NCBI RefSeq assembly: GCF_002005405.1
Contig: NZ_CP019728.1
Coordinates: 434,001-498,000 of the forward strand
Length of the DNA stretch: 64,000 nucleotides
Direction: 5' to 3'
From: Jeotgalibaca dankookensis
GTDB lineage: Bacteria > Bacillota > Bacilli > Lactobacillales > Aerococcaceae
Within the stretch, counting starts at the first letter, position 1; the number at the start of each line of letters is the position of its first letter. The notes under the pieces were generated by a model, which saw only the letters and a program-made list of their open reading frames with translations, was not told the DNA's origin and searched no databases. This document shows positions 19,201 through 28,701 of this stretch, piece by piece. Both the position numbers and the translations under genes were made by a program.

Positions 19201-19875
19201 ATGACAATTGATTCAAACTATCAACGTGTTGAATCTGCTATTCAATCGCATTTAAATGCCGTAACTCGTAACCGTGACACATTAATTTGTGTTGCGGTTA
19301 CTAAATTACAGAGCCTAAATGATACAGAAGTTCTGTACCAAAATGGCTGTCGTCATTTTGGAGAGAATCGCGTTGAAGGGTTACTAGAAAAGAAAAGTTT
19401 TTTTAAACAAAACGATATCACATGGCATTTCATAGGTTCTTTACAGACACGGAAAGTTAAAGAAGTGATCAATAAAATCGATTATTTCCATTCGCTTGAT
19501 CGGGAGTCTTTAGCTAAAGAAATTAATAAGCGTGCAGAGAAACCTGTTTCGTGTTTTGTCCAAGTGAATGTGACTGGAGAACTATCTAAACATGGAATTT
19601 CGCCTAATGAATTGGATGCATTTATAAAGACAATTGAAAATTATCCAATGATTCATGTGGTAGGGTTAATGACGATGGCGCCCATTCATGCCCAAGAAAC
19701 CGAATTACGGGCTTGTTTTCGAACATTAAAGGAGTTACAAGAATCTATTGCTTCTCAAAAGCTGTCATATGCTCCTTGTCATGAAACAAGTATGGGAATG
19801 AGTCGTGATTACCCTATTGCGATTGAAGAAGGTGCGACATTTATACGAGTAGGATCTGCTTTATTTGAAAGGTGA
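19201..19875 (+). CDS. ylmE: YggS family pyridoxal phosphate homeostasis protein
   Basis: A 224-residue PLP-binding protein of the YggS/PROSC family, thought to buffer free PLP. K35 in VAVTKLQ is the PLP lysine. FGENRVEGLLEK, WHFIGSLQTRK and SMGMSRDYPIAIEEGATFIRVG-type segments are characteristic. It starts 2 bases after the ftsZ stop, and its ribosome site lies within the ftsZ tail (CGGAGATAAT). Confidence 0.95.
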   Translation: MTIDSNYQRVESAIQSHLNAVTRNRDTLICVAVTKLQSLNDTEVLYQNGCRHFGENRVEGLLEKKSFFKQNDITWHFIGSLQTRKVKEVINKIDYFHSLDRESLAKEINKRAEKPVSCFVQVNVTGELSKHGISPNELDAFIKTIENYPMIHVVGLMTMAPIHAQETELRACFRTLKELQESIASQKLSYAPCHETSMGMSRDYPIAIEEGATFIRVGSALFER

Positions 19876-19884
19876 GGGAGTCAA

Positions 19885-20334
19885 ATGAGTATAAAAACGA
19901 GTTTACGTAATTTTTTTGGAGTAGATGATGATGATGACCTAGACAGCAGCTCTACTCAGCCTCAAACCTATAAACAGGAACCGGAAGTATTTACCAGACA
20001 AACTAATAAAACTTCTCAAAGCAAAGTGAAAGTGGTCCCTATGATAAAACAAGTTGATCACCCAAAATCTAATATTTATATTGTAGAGCCCAGAGTATTC
20101 TCAGAGTCTGAAAAAATTGCGGACTATCTTATCAATAGCGAATCTGTTCTTTTAAATTTTAAAAGAATGGAAAATGATCAAGCAGCCAAAGTTATTGATT
20201 TTATTGCTGGGGCTGTCTACGCAATTGGTGGAGATATGAAACAAATCGGCGAAGGTATTTTTCTCTGCACGCCTCCTGAAATTGAAATAACAAGTATTGA
20301 AACAGAAGAACAACGAGAAAAATACTATTATTAA
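19885..20334 (+). CDS. sepF: Cell division protein SepF
   Basis: SepF is a membrane-binding protein that bundles FtsZ filaments. An N-terminal amphipathic helix (about SIKTSLRNFFGVDDDDD) anchors it; a disordered Gln/Lys-rich linker follows. The conserved C-terminal domain starts at NIYIVEPRVFSESEKIADYL and contains VIDFIAGAVYAIGGDMKQIG. Its 149 residues are normal. GAGGGAGTC precedes the ATG. Confidence 0.96.
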   Translation: MSIKTSLRNFFGVDDDDDLDSSSTQPQTYKQEPEVFTRQTNKTSQSKVKVVPMIKQVDHPKSNIYIVEPRVFSESEKIADYLINSESVLLNFKRMENDQAAKVIDFIAGAVYAIGGDMKQIGEGIFLCTPPEIEITSIETEEQREKYYY

Positions 20335-20375
20335 TTATTTATTATACGGAAAAAGATAGTAGAAAGGAAAATTGA

Positions 20376-20663
20376 ATGGTAAATATACTGCTTTGGTTAT
20401 TAGCAATCGTTCCCAGACTCATCAATGCCTATTCAACTCTATTAATTATTTATGCCTTGATGACCTGGTTACCAAACGCTTTTGCTTCAAAATTTGGACA
20501 ACTTATTGCGCGATTAGTTGAGCCTTACTTAAATGTTTTTCGCCGTTTAATCCCATCGGTTGGAATGGTCAGTTTTAGCGTCCTTTTTGCTATTCTTTTC
20601 CTTCGATTAGTCGAGTATGGCGCACAAGTTGTTTTGATATTTCTTATTCGTTTAGTCCAATAG
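20376..20663 (+). CDS. ylmG: YggT/YlmG family membrane protein
   Basis: A 95-residue protein with two membrane helices (about residues 4-28 and 64-90) around the family motif in YALMTWLPNAFASKFGQLIARLVEPYLN-type sequence. YggT proteins accompany SepF in the division cluster; they have been linked to osmotic tolerance and chloroplast nucleoid partition, without a settled mechanism. The site AGAAAGGAAAATTG precedes the ATG. Confidence 0.93.
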   Translation: MVNILLWLLAIVPRLINAYSTLLIIYALMTWLPNAFASKFGQLIARLVEPYLNVFRRLIPSVGMVSFSVLFAILFLRLVEYGAQVVLIFLIRLVQ

Positions 20664-20684
20664 TCAGGAAAGGCGGTGTAAGTA

Positions 20685-21464
20685 ATGGAACAAGTGTATC
20701 AGCATTTTCGTAAAGAAGAGCAACCCTTTATTGACTTAGTTGAATCTTGGTTAATTCAAGTACAGGAACAATACGTACCTTATTTAACAGATTTTTTAGA
20801 TCCTAGGCAACAATATATAATTGAAATGTTAGTGGGTAAACTAGGTGAAGTGAAGGTCCAGTTTTATGGTGGCTACCAAAATGCAGAACGTAAAAGAGCG
20901 CTTCTTTATCCAAACTATTTTGAACCAAAAGAAGAGGATTTTGAACTAGACCTCGTAGAAATTAATTACCCGATTAAATTTGCTACGCTAACGCATGGTA
21001 AAATTTTAGGTACCTTAATGGGAGCAGGCGTAAAGCGAGAAATGTTCGGCGACATTATGTCAGATGGCGAGCGTTGGCAGTTCTATTTAGCGCAATCCAT
21101 CCGTTCATTTATAATTCTACAAGTGACTAAAATTGGAAAAACAACAGTTCGTTTAGAAGAAAAAAACTATACAGATTTAATTAAACCAATTGATAATTGG
21201 GAAATTGAACATGACACGGTCAGTTCGCTACGGATTGATACTGTCATCTCTTCAGTCTATAACATATCGCGTCAACGTGCTAAAGACTTAGTAGCTGGTG
21301 GTAAAGTGAAATTAAATTGGGCAACCTATGATCGTCCCGATTTCGAATTGGGCGTACGAGATATTCTTTCCGTACGCGGGTATGGTCGTATTCAGTTACG
21401 TGAAATAGAAGGTAAGTCAAAGAAAGATAAATGGCGTGTTGAATTAGGAGTTCTTCGTAAGTAA
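20685..21464 (+). CDS. ylmH: S4-domain RNA-binding protein YlmH
   Basis: YlmH (259 residues) ends in an S4 RNA-binding fold (about residues 180-240: SLRIDTVISSVYNISRQRAK, then LVAGGKVKLNW). In B. subtilis it helps rescue stalled 50S-peptidyl-tRNA complexes. The family's YFEPKEEDFELDLVEI-type N-domain is present. It follows sepF-ylmG in the standard order. GGCGGTG precedes the ATG. Confidence 0.93.
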   Translation: MEQVYQHFRKEEQPFIDLVESWLIQVQEQYVPYLTDFLDPRQQYIIEMLVGKLGEVKVQFYGGYQNAERKRALLYPNYFEPKEEDFELDLVEINYPIKFATLTHGKILGTLMGAGVKREMFGDIMSDGERWQFYLAQSIRSFIILQVTKIGKTTVRLEEKNYTDLIKPIDNWEIEHDTVSSLRIDTVISSVYNISRQRAKDLVAGGKVKLNWATYDRPDFELGVRDILSVRGYGRIQLREIEGKSKKDKWRVELGVLRK

Positions 21465-21489
21465 ACAGTTTTGAAAGGAATGGTTTGGA

Positions 21490-22053
21490 TTGGGGTTAAC
21501 GCCGGTAGATATTCAACATAAAGAGTTTGATATAAAAATGCGTGGATATGATAAAGAGCAAGTTAATAATTTTTTAGAAAGTGTTAAACAAGAGTTCGAG
21601 CAACTTATCAAAAGTAAAAAAGAACTCGATAAAAAAGTAAACCTTCTAGAAAATCGTGTTAGCCATTTTGAGGGGCTACAAGATACACTGAATAAATCGA
21701 TTGTAGTTGCGCAAGAAGCAGCTGACCGTCTAAAAATAAATACACATGAGGAAGCTGACTTTATTTTATTGGAAGCGGAAAAAAGTGCCAATAAACTACT
21801 GAAGGAATCTGCTGAAAAAGCAAATCAGTTGATGAAAGAAACAGAAAAGGTTCGTCAGGAAAGCAGCCAATTTAAACAAGCGTTACTGGCATTAATTGAG
21901 TCCCAACTTGCATTAGTTAATAATGAAAAGTGGAATCTCCTTCTAACAAAGACCCCTGAACGTGATGTTCTAGCACCGACATTAGAAGAAATCATGGGAA
22001 AAAATACGAATATCCAAACCATGGCTGTTGAAATTTCTGAGGAAACAAAGTAG
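21490..22053 (+). CDS. divIVA: Cell division initiation protein DivIVA
   Basis: DivIVA binds negatively curved membrane at poles and septa. The lipid-binding N-domain LTPVDIQHKEFDIKMRGYD is followed by a long coiled coil (roughly residues 25-60 and 70-140) and a short tail. At 187 residues it is a short version; the enterococcal protein is longer. Start is TTG at 21490: the AAAGGA site is 10 bases before it, and the ATG at 21480 is in another frame. Confidence 0.94.
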   Translation: MGLTPVDIQHKEFDIKMRGYDKEQVNNFLESVKQEFEQLIKSKKELDKKVNLLENRVSHFEGLQDTLNKSIVVAQEAADRLKINTHEEADFILLEAEKSANKLLKESAEKANQLMKETEKVRQESSQFKQALLALIESQLALVNNEKWNLLLTKTPERDVLAPTLEEIMGKNTNIQTMAVEISEETK

Positions 22054-22074
22054 AATCATAGTAATCAATCAATG

Positions 22075-22310
22075 GAACACCCAAAGATTATAAACGAATA
22101 GCGAGTTGACAGCTGGTGGAAGGTCAACAGTCCCTATAATCGGCGGATCATCCGGGAAAATTTTGTTGAAACTCATACTGATAGTAGACAAAATCGCCTA
22201 AACCGCGTTAACAGTTTCTAGAGAAAGCAGGCTTTTTTATGCTTTAAATTTGGGTGGTACCACGAAGATTTCGTCCCTTTACCGAGGGAGAGGTCTTTTT
22301 TTATTTAATA
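22075..22310 (+). promoter_or_regulatory. T-box leader of ileS
   Basis: The conserved T-box core TGGGTGGTACCACG is at 22251-22264, followed by a terminator (about 22264-22305; AAGA...TCCCT paired with AGGGAG..TCTT, then a T-run). The 5' part holds a GTTGAC/GTCAAC hairpin near 22095-22120 and a candidate Ile specifier ATC near 22146-22151 (GGATCATCC). Uncharged tRNA-Ile would favour readthrough into ileS. Confidence 0.92.
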
Positions 22311-22334
22311 TAAATTATCGGAGGGATTTATTTC

Positions 22335-25097
22335 ATGAAAATGAAAGAAACATTGTTACTAGGAAAAACAAAATTTCCAATGAAAGCAAATTTACCTGTG
22401 CGTGAATTAGAACGCGAGAAAGACTGGGAAGAAAACCAAGTATATGAAAAACGACAAGCGAAAAATGCTGACAAACCATCTTTTGTCTTACATGATGGAC
22501 CGCCATATGCTAATGGCGCGATTCATATGGGACATGCTTTAAATAAAGTAAGTAAAGATATTATTGTTCGTGCGAAATCAATGTCTGGTTTCCGTGCTCC
22601 CTATGTTCCAGGTTGGGATACACATGGATTACCCATTGAACAAGCTTTAACGAACAAAGGGGTTAAACGTAAAGAAATGAGTGACGCTGAGTTTAGAAAA
22701 CTATGTGAGGATTATGCATGGAATCAGATCGATGACCAGCGTACGGTCTTTAAACGCCTTGGTGTTGCAGGAGACTGGGATAACCCTTATGTGACTCTAA
22801 ACCCCAAATATGAAGAGGCTGAAATTCGTGTCTTTGGTAAAATGGCAGAAAAAGGCTATATTTATAAAGGCTTAAAACCAATTTACTGGTCGCCATCTAG
22901 TGAATCTTCACTAGCAGAAGCTGAAATTGAATATAAAGACGTCAAGTCAGCATCTATTTATGTTGCTTTTCCAATAAAAGATGGGAAAGGTCTACTAGAT
23001 GAAGATACTTCGCTGGTTATTTGGACGACAACACCTTGGACCTTACCATCTAATCTAGGGATTTCTGTTCATCCTGATTTTAAATATGTAGAAATTGAAG
23101 CAGATGGCAAAAAATATGTTGTTGCCGAAGGTCTTCTAGAAACACTTACAAATGAAATTGGATGGGAAACCGTATCTGTTTTGAAAGAACTGCAAGGTTC
23201 AGAATTGGAATATATGACTGCTCATCACCCGTTTTATGACCGTGAATCATTAGTTATGCTAGGTGATCACGTGACGCTAGAAGCAGGGACTGGTCTTGTT
23301 CATACCGCACCTGGTCATGGGGATGATGACTATATTATTGGTAAAAAATATGGTTTAGATGTCTTATCACCAATTGATGATAGAGGATGTTTTACCGATG
23401 AAGCACCGGGCTTTGAAGGTGTCTTTTATGATAAAGCCAACAAAATGGTTACTGAATTACTAGAAGAAAAAGGGTTGCTTTTAAAACTAGACTTTTTTGT
23501 ACATAGTTATCCGCACGATTGGCGTACGAAAAAACCAGTTATTTTCCGATCAACTCCACAGTGGTTCGCATCTATCGAAGACTTCCGCCAAGATATTTTA
23601 GACGAAGTTGAAAAAGTTAATTGGATTCATCCTTCCGGTAAAGTCCGTATTTATAATATGATTCGCGATCGTGGTGACTGGGTTATCTCGCGCCAACGTA
23701 TTTGGGGTGTACCACTGCCTATTTTCTATGCAGAGAATGGTGAACCAATCATTACACCAGAAACAATTGATCATGTAGCTAAACTTATCGGCGAACATGG
23801 TTCAAATATTTGGTTTGAAAGCGAAGCTAAAGATCTGTTGCCAGAAGGATTTACACATGAAGACAGTCCAAATGGACACTTTACAAAAGAAACAGACATC
23901 ATGGATGTATGGTTTGATTCAGGATCATCCCATGAAGCAGTTTTACGTTCTCGTGAGGATCTCACCTTTCCGGCTGATATGTATTTAGAGGGTTCCGACC
24001 AGTATCGTGGCTGGTTTAATTCAAGTATCACAACCAGTGTGGCGATTAATGGTGTTTCACCATACAAGAGTGTGCTATCACAAGGTTTTGTTTTAGATGG
24101 TAAAGGGCGCAAGATGAGTAAATCTATTGGAAATACGGTCCTTCCTGAAAAAGTTATTAAAAATATGGGAGCCGATATCATTCGTTTGTGGGTGTCATCT
24201 GTTGATTATGAATCTGATGTTCGTATTAGTGATGAAATTCTAAAACAAGTTTCTGAAACTTATCGTAAAATTCGTAACACGATGCGCTTTTTAGTAGGAA
24301 ATACAGAAGACTTTAATCCAGCTGAGGATCGGGTTCCATACGAAGAACTGGGGTCGGTTGATCAATACATGCTTGTACGCTTAAATCAAGTGATTGATAC
24401 TTGCGTAAAGGCGTATGAAGACTACCATTTCTCAACTATTTATCAAACTATTATGAATTTCTGTACGCTGGAACTATCATCTTTCTACTTAAATTTTGCT
24501 AAAGATGTGGTTTACATTGAAGCAGAAGACAATAAAGCACGTCGCGCAATGCAAACTGTATTTTATGACGCTGTAGTAAGTATGACACGCTTATTAACAC
24601 CAATCATTCCACATACCAGTGAAGAAATTTGGGAGTATTTAAAAGAAGAAGAAGAGTATGTACAGTTAGCAGAATTTCCGAAAGCAGTTTTCCCAGAAGA
24701 TAAAGATGCTGTTTTAGCCAAATGGAATAAGTTCTTTGAACTACGCGATCAAATTCTGAAAGCTTTAGAAGAAGCTCGTAATGAGAAAATTATTGGTAAA
24801 TCGTTTGAGGCACATCTAACCTTGAAGGTAAATAAAGAAACGGCTGCTTTGTTTGAGTCCATTGATTCTGATCTAGCACAACTACTGATTGTTTCACAAT
24901 TAGTAGTTATTGAAACCGAACAGCCAGAAGCAATGATTGTCGAAGTGACACATGCTAAAGGAGAAACGTGTGAACGTTGCCGTGCGATTAAGCCAGAAGT
25001 TGGTACCATTGAAGATGCTCCAACTTTATGTGCACGCTGTGCTCATATTGTCCGTGTCTCATTCCCGGAAGCTTTAATACCTGAGGAAGAAGTATAA
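22335..25097 (+). CDS. ileS: Isoleucyl-tRNA synthetase
   Basis: Class I synthetase of 920 residues. The HIGH-type motif is HMGH at 64-67 and KMSKS begins at 593. The editing (CP1) domain lies between them ([13 protein letters not shown]). The C-terminus has a four-cysteine zinc site (CERC and CARC, about residues 885-907), the bacterial form. CGGAGGG precedes the ATG at 22335. The T-box before it makes expression depend on tRNA-Ile charging. Its place after divIVA is standard in Firmicutes. Confidence 0.98.
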   Translation: MKMKETLLLGKTKFPMKANLPVRELEREKDWEENQVYEKRQAKNADKPSFVLHDGPPYANGAIHMGHALNKVSKDIIVRAKSMSGFRAPYVPGWDTHGLPIEQALTNKGVKRKEMSDAEFRKLCEDYAWNQIDDQRTVFKRLGVAGDWDNPYVTLNPKYEEAEIRVFGKMAEKGYIYKGLKPIYWSPSSESSLAEAEIEYKDVKSASIYVAFPIKDGKGLLDEDTSLVIWTTTPWTLPSNLGISVHPDFKYVEIEADGKKYVVAEGLLETLTNEIGWETVSVLKELQGSELEYMTAHHPFYDRESLVMLGDHVTLEAGTGLVHTAPGHGDDDYIIGKKYGLDVLSPIDDRGCFTDEAPGFEGVFYDKANKMVTELLEEKGLLLKLDFFVHSYPHDWRTKKPVIFRSTPQWFASIEDFRQDILDEVEKVNWIHPSGKVRIYNMIRDRGDWVISRQRIWGVPLPIFYAENGEPIITPETIDHVAKLIGEHGSNIWFESEAKDLLPEGFTHEDSPNGHFTKETDIMDVWFDSGSSHEAVLRSREDLTFPADMYLEGSDQYRGWFNSSITTSVAINGVSPYKSVLSQGFVLDGKGRKMSKSIGNTVLPEKVIKNMGADIIRLWVSSVDYESDVRISDEILKQVSETYRKIRNTMRFLVGNTEDFNPAEDRVPYEELGSVDQYMLVRLNQVIDTCVKAYEDYHFSTIYQTIMNFCTLELSSFYLNFAKDVVYIEAEDNKARRAMQTVFYDAVVSMTRLLTPIIPHTSEEIWEYLKEEEEYVQLAEFPKAVFPEDKDAVLAKWNKFFELRDQILKALEEARNEKIIGKSFEAHLTLKVNKETAALFESIDSDLAQLLIVSQLVVIETEQPEAMIVEVTHAKGETCERCRAIKPEVGTIEDAPTLCARCAHIVRVSFPEALIPEEEV

Positions 25098-25116
25098 GAA
25101 TATTTAAAAAATTAAG

Positions 25117-25158
25117 GAGAATGCCCTGAGAAAAAATCTTAGGACGTTCTCTTTGTTT
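25117..25158 (+). terminator. Terminator after ileS
   Basis: Fourteen-base arms GAGAATGCCCTGAG (25117-25130) and CTTAGGACGTTCTC (25138-25151) pair with a few GU/mismatched positions, then CTTTGTTT follows. Confidence 0.8.
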
Positions 25159-25197
25159 GTAAGGAATTGTTATCTTGGTATAGAAAAAAACAGGGGT

Positions 25198-25213
25198 ATT
25201 TAAACGCTTTCAA
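25198..25213 (+). promoter_or_regulatory. cre-like CcpA site before the cold-shock promoter
   Basis: ATTTAAACGCTTTCAA fits the cre consensus WTGNAANCGNWWNCAW except for one G-to-T change. It lies 11 bases upstream of the -35 box, where CcpA often activates. Assignment is by consensus only. Confidence 0.4.
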
Positions 25214-25223
25214 ATGAAGGAAC

Positions 25224-25252
25224 TTGCTTTTTTAAATAAACTTCATTATAAT
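25224..25252 (+). promoter_or_regulatory. Promoter of the first cold-shock gene
   Basis: TTGCTT (25224-25229) and TATAAT (25247-25252), spacer 17. The predicted start near 25259 gives a leader of about 110 bases, typical of csp mRNAs whose 5' structure responds to cold. Confidence 0.8.
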
Positions 25253-25368
25253 TAAGATAGTAATTTAGAATATAGATAATTATTTAGTTTTGCGATATTC
25301 GCACAATATAGTAAAAAAATTTATATCATTAAGTTACTAGAAAATATTTTTTGGAGGTACTGTAAAGT

Positions 25369-25569
25369 ATGGAACAAGGTAAAGTAAAATGGTTTAATGC
25401 AGAAAAAGGATTTGGATTTATCGAAGTTGATGGAGGAGAAGACGTATTCGTACATTTCTCAGCTATTCAAGACGAAGGTTTTAAAACATTAGAAGAAGGA
25501 CAAGACGTTCAATTCGACATCGTTGAAGGCGACCGTGGTCCTCAAGCAGCTAATGTAACTAAACTATAA
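25369..25569 (+). CDS. Cold-shock protein (CspA family)
   Basis: A 66-residue single cold-shock domain that binds single-stranded RNA/DNA as a chaperone. RNP1 is KGFGFIE and RNP2 is VFVHFS; both are intact. The strong TTGGAGG site precedes the ATG. A second, about 80% identical copy lies at 41648. The long leader and separate promoter and terminator make it a monocistronic unit. Confidence 0.97.
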   Translation: MEQGKVKWFNAEKGFGFIEVDGGEDVFVHFSAIQDEGFKTLEEGQDVQFDIVEGDRGPQAANVTKL

Positions 25570-25594
25570 TAGTTAGTTTCTACTTTGTAAATTC

Positions 25595-25628
25595 AAAGGC
25601 ATCGTAACTTTAGTTACGATGCCTTTTT
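25595..25628 (+). terminator. Terminator after the first csp gene
   Basis: Perfect 14-bp stem AAAGGCATCGTAAC/GTTACGATGCCTTT with loop TTTA, then TT and C. Confidence 0.92.
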
Positions 25629-25637
25629 CTATACAAA

Positions 25638-25666
25638 AGAGGATGGAATAAAAAATTCCATCCTCT
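25638..25666 (-). terminator. Terminator after the GlsB-like gene
   Basis: Perfect 12-bp stem AGAGGATGGAAT/ATTCCATCCTCT with a five-base loop; on the minus strand it is followed by TTTTG. Confidence 0.8.
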
Positions 25667-25681
25667 AAGTCTGCTTATAAT

Positions 25682-25930
25682 TTATCTTTTTGTTCTACTT
25701 AAGAAGAACGATACGATAAATATTAGTACAAGGGCACCAATTAAGGCAGGTATGATGTAGAATCCACCAATTTCAAATCCCCATTCTCCTAATAGAGAAG
25801 TACCGATCCATGAACCAATAAAACCTGCAATAATATTGCCAATAATTCCGCCTGGGATATCTCTTCCCATAATTGACCCTGCAATAGCGCCTAATACGCC
25901 TCCAACTATAAGTGACCAAATTAAACTCAT
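25682..25930 (-). CDS. GlsB/YeaQ/YmgE family stress-response membrane protein
   Basis: An 82-residue Gly-rich protein with three predicted membrane helices. The repeated GG.I.G and GxIGSWIG motifs are typical of the transglycosylase-associated (GlsB/YeaQ) family. In enterococci such proteins are encoded with the Gls24 stress proteins. No Gls24 gene is adjacent here. AAAGGAGGAG precedes the start on the minus strand. The biochemical role is unknown. Confidence 0.88.
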   Translation of the reverse strand: MSLIWSLIVGGVLGAIAGSIMGRDIPGGIIGNIIAGFIGSWIGTSLLGEWGFEIGGFYIIPALIGALVLIFIVSFFLSRTKR

Positions 25931-26052
25931 TCTAACTCCTCCTTTACTTTTTTGTCATAGCATTACTTGGCTATATCTTTATTATAAGGGAGATAGGTTA
26001 AAATTCATAATAATAACCCTTGATATTAGTTTATAATATAAAAAACTCAAAT

Positions 26053-27249
26053 CTAAGTTAAGCGTTCGTTCTCTTCTTTTTGTAAATTTAAAAGTTGCTC
26101 GCGGAGTTGATTCTCCATAGAAGACAATTCTTTCTCTGCATCCAAGCGTTTCGAGCGGCCTTCTTTTTGAATTCTAAGCGTTTCTTGTAAAGTTTCGATG
26201 AGGTCTTGCTGTGTTTTTTCCAAAGTCTCGATATCAATAATTCCACGCTCATTTTCTTGAGCCGTTTCAATGGCAGAAATTTTTAGCATTTCTGAGTTTT
26301 TAAGCATGAGATCATTAGTCGTTTGAGAAACTTGTCGTTGCGCTGTCACAGCATCTTTTTGACGTAAAAGTGTCATAGCAATGGCTACTTGATTTTTCCA
26401 AAGTGGAATTGCAGTATGAATTGAAGCTTGAATTTTTTCAGCCAAAGCTTGATTTGTATTTTGAATCAAGCGAATTTGTGGGGCTTGCTGAATCGTCATT
26501 TGACGCGTTAACAGTAAATCGTGTGTCCGTTTTTCAAGTCGGTCAAGAAATTGATTAAGGTCATTAACTGTTTGCACATCCATTTGACTGGAAGTCTTCT
26601 CTGCCTGTTCGATTGCTTGTGGAATGATCGTTTCTTGTAATTCTTGACGCTTTACTTCACCAGCAGCAATATAAATATTGAGCGCATGAAAATAATCTTC
26701 ATTTTTTTTATAAAGTTGTTCTAAAATAATATTATCATTTAATAAGCCGTTTTTCTCGTGTTCCAATTTGATCGCAATTTTATCAATTTGCGCACCAATT
26801 TGTTGGTATTTAGCTGTAATTTCATAAACACTTTGTCTAACTTTACCAAACATTTTTCTAAAAATATTCTTGTCTTCTGCTTGTAAGTCAGCGGGACTAG
26901 CTTCGTTCAGTTTAAACATGAGTTCATTCAATGAGTCTCCAAGCTCCCCAATGTCTTGGTTTTGAACGTGATCTAACATGGAATGTGAAAAGTCACCTAA
27001 TTTTTTTTGAGCTGCTGCACCGTAGCTAATAATAGCAGACATATTTTTTTCGTCTATTTGGGCTGCTAAGGCTCGCGCTTGTCGCTGGCTTTCCTCCGGC
27101 AAACGTGAAATCAGTGGGTCAACTGTTTTCGTATTCATGAGTTTATTTTTTTCTGTTTCTAATTGGTCTGTATTAGCAAAGGGATCAGTAAAAGGGTTGG
27201 CTAATAAGTCTTCTAATTCTTGGTTGACATCTTTCTGTTCATTATCCAA
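26053..27249 (-). CDS. telA: TelA family toxic-anion resistance protein
   Basis: A 398-residue, largely helical soluble protein of the TelA/KlaA family, first tied to tellurite resistance; in Firmicutes it often matters for envelope stress and bacteriocin or antibiotic tolerance. [27 protein letters not shown] and the [19 protein letters not shown] stretch are the family core. Asn/Gln-rich ends are variable. It is 11 bases downstream of xpaC, so the two form an operon. Confidence 0.9.
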   Translation of the reverse strand: MDNEQKDVNQELEDLLANPFTDPFANTDQLETEKNKLMNTKTVDPLISRLPEESQRQARALAAQIDEKNMSAIISYGAAAQKKLGDFSHSMLDHVQNQDIGELGDSLNELMFKLNEASPADLQAEDKNIFRKMFGKVRQSVYEITAKYQQIGAQIDKIAIKLEHEKNGLLNDNIILEQLYKKNEDYFHALNIYIAAGEVKRQELQETIIPQAIEQAEKTSSQMDVQTVNDLNQFLDRLEKRTHDLLLTRQMTIQQAPQIRLIQNTNQALAEKIQASIHTAIPLWKNQVAIAMTLLRQKDAVTAQRQVSQTTNDLMLKNSEMLKISAIETAQENERGIIDIETLEKTQQDLIETLQETLRIQKEGRSKRLDAEKELSSMENQLREQLLNLQKEENERLT

Positions 27250-27260
27250 TCTTATTCCTC

Positions 27261-27962
27261 CTATAGTTCAGTTTCTGATGGTTCTTTCACAACTTGAGTA
27301 TTATTATCGCTTTCACGTCCATAATTCGCAAGTTCGATTTCTATTTCAGCACGATTTAAGTCATTAGCCATAAAGTCACGATAGCTACTTTCTATTTGTT
27401 GGCAAAGTGCATCAATTGCTTCAGCGCTTTTAGCCAGTATTTGATAAGTTTCTTTTGTCTTGGAAAGATGACTATCTATTTCAATGTAGTGACTGGTTAA
27501 CTCTTTTAAATTGGGGAGTTGCGTGTATAAAAAAGTATTAACATCGTGTAAACGATTAGGTTGTTCAACGATGTGTCTAAAAAAATCTTTTAGTACTGGC
27601 ATGGTATGGTTACGGCTCGTTATAGCTAAAAGCTTGGTGTTTTTTTTAATGTTTTTCTCTATTTCGTAAATGTCAATTCGTGCTGTATACATAGTTTTTC
27701 GGAAAAGATTCATCTCATCTTTTGTTAATCCCTTTACTTGATAGAAAGCTTCTTTTTCGGGGCTCACACGCTCTAAAGAAGGGTGAGTAGTATTTGGATT
27801 CTTGATTTTCTCTTTTTGATAAAGAAAAGCGCCCAAAATAAAAGTTAAGGCAAGCGAAGTGAAAAAATCAAATCCAAAACCGAAAAAGAGCACGATTAAT
27901 GCTATCAGACAAATGACATTCGTAATGGTAAAGTAGAGTACATTTTTAATAGATGCCAACAT
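27261..27962 (-). CDS. xpaC: XpaC-like 5-bromo-4-chloroindolyl phosphate hydrolysis protein
   Basis: A 233-residue protein. Two close hydrophobic segments (about residues 5-45) give an N-terminal membrane hairpin, followed by a helical cytoplasmic domain ([19 protein letters not shown] onward) and an acidic tail. It matches the XpaC family, whose name comes from an indirect phosphatase phenotype; no catalytic motif is visible. XpaC and TelA are encoded together in many Firmicutes, suggesting a joint membrane function. Confidence 0.85.
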   Translation of the reverse strand: MLASIKNVLYFTITNVICLIALIVLFFGFGFDFFTSLALTFILGAFLYQKEKIKNPNTTHPSLERVSPEKEAFYQVKGLTKDEMNLFRKTMYTARIDIYEIEKNIKKNTKLLAITSRNHTMPVLKDFFRHIVEQPNRLHDVNTFLYTQLPNLKELTSHYIEIDSHLSKTKETYQILAKSAEAIDALCQQIESSYRDFMANDLNRAEIEIELANYGRESDNNTQVVKEPSETEL

Positions 27963-28143
27963 CTCTGTTCCTCCTAATAAAACTTATATTTATCTATCTT
28001 TATTTTAACATATTGGGAACTAAGGCCATCAGTCAAAAGGATGATTTTACTAAGATAATGACGAAAGAGATGATTACAGGTTGTATTCCTGTTATTAATT
28101 ACGGTATCATGAGAATAAAGACTTTGAAAAGGGAGTTGCTAGT

Positions 28144-28695
28144 ATGGAGTTTGAAGAAAAAACACTTAGCAAAGAAGTTATTTTTGATGGTGTCTTAGTA
28201 CATTTAGAACGCCTGGAAGTTTCTTTACCAAACGGTGGGACATCTGTTCGTGAAATTATTCGTCATCCAGGTGCTGTTGCAATGATTCCCTTTACGAAAG
28301 ATGGGAAAATGGTTTTAGTTCGCCAGTTTCGCAAACCCCTCGATCGAACCGTCGTAGAGATTCCAGCTGGTAAATTAGAAGCAACAGATGAAGACCCTCT
28401 AGAAGCTGCCAAACGCGAATTAGAAGAGGAAACCCATTACCAAGCAGCTAAATGGGAAGCAATTGTTACTATGTATCCGACACCGGCTTATTTGGATGAA
28501 AAATTTACCATTTACTTAGCAGAAGAGTTATCGCTTGTAGAAAATCCTTTGCCACAAGACGAAGATGAATTTGTAGAAGTATTAGAATGTACTTATGAAG
28601 AAGCATTAGCCTTGCAAGCTTCTGGAGAAATTTGTGATGCCAAAACTCTCTACGCACTCTTGTATTGGCAATTAAGAATGAAAGAACAGGGATAA
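28144..28695 (+). CDS. nudF: ADP-ribose pyrophosphatase (Nudix hydrolase)
   Basis: NudF/YqkG-type enzyme of 183 residues that splits ADP-ribose to AMP and ribose 5-phosphate. The Nudix box begins PAGKLEA and runs to AAKRELEEETHY; the metal-binding RELEEE is intact. The usual Gly of EETGY is His here. AAGGGAG precedes the ATG at 28144, with a possible TTGTAT-18-TATCAT promoter before it. It heads an operon with a small membrane protein and mtnN. Confidence 0.93.
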   Translation: MEFEEKTLSKEVIFDGVLVHLERLEVSLPNGGTSVREIIRHPGAVAMIPFTKDGKMVLVRQFRKPLDRTVVEIPAGKLEATDEDPLEAAKRELEEETHYQAAKWEAIVTMYPTPAYLDEKFTIYLAEELSLVENPLPQDEDEFVEVLECTYEEALALQASGEICDAKTLYALLYWQLRMKEQG

Positions 28696-28701
28696 AAATA
28701 G

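Noticed and set aside
23771-24181. 136-codon minus-strand open frame within ileS
   Set aside because: Opposite-strand shadow of the ileS catalytic region.
27953-28198. 81-codon + strand open frame between xpaC and nudF
   Set aside because: It covers the intergenic promoter region and overlaps the nudF start in another frame; no ribosome site and no recognisable protein.
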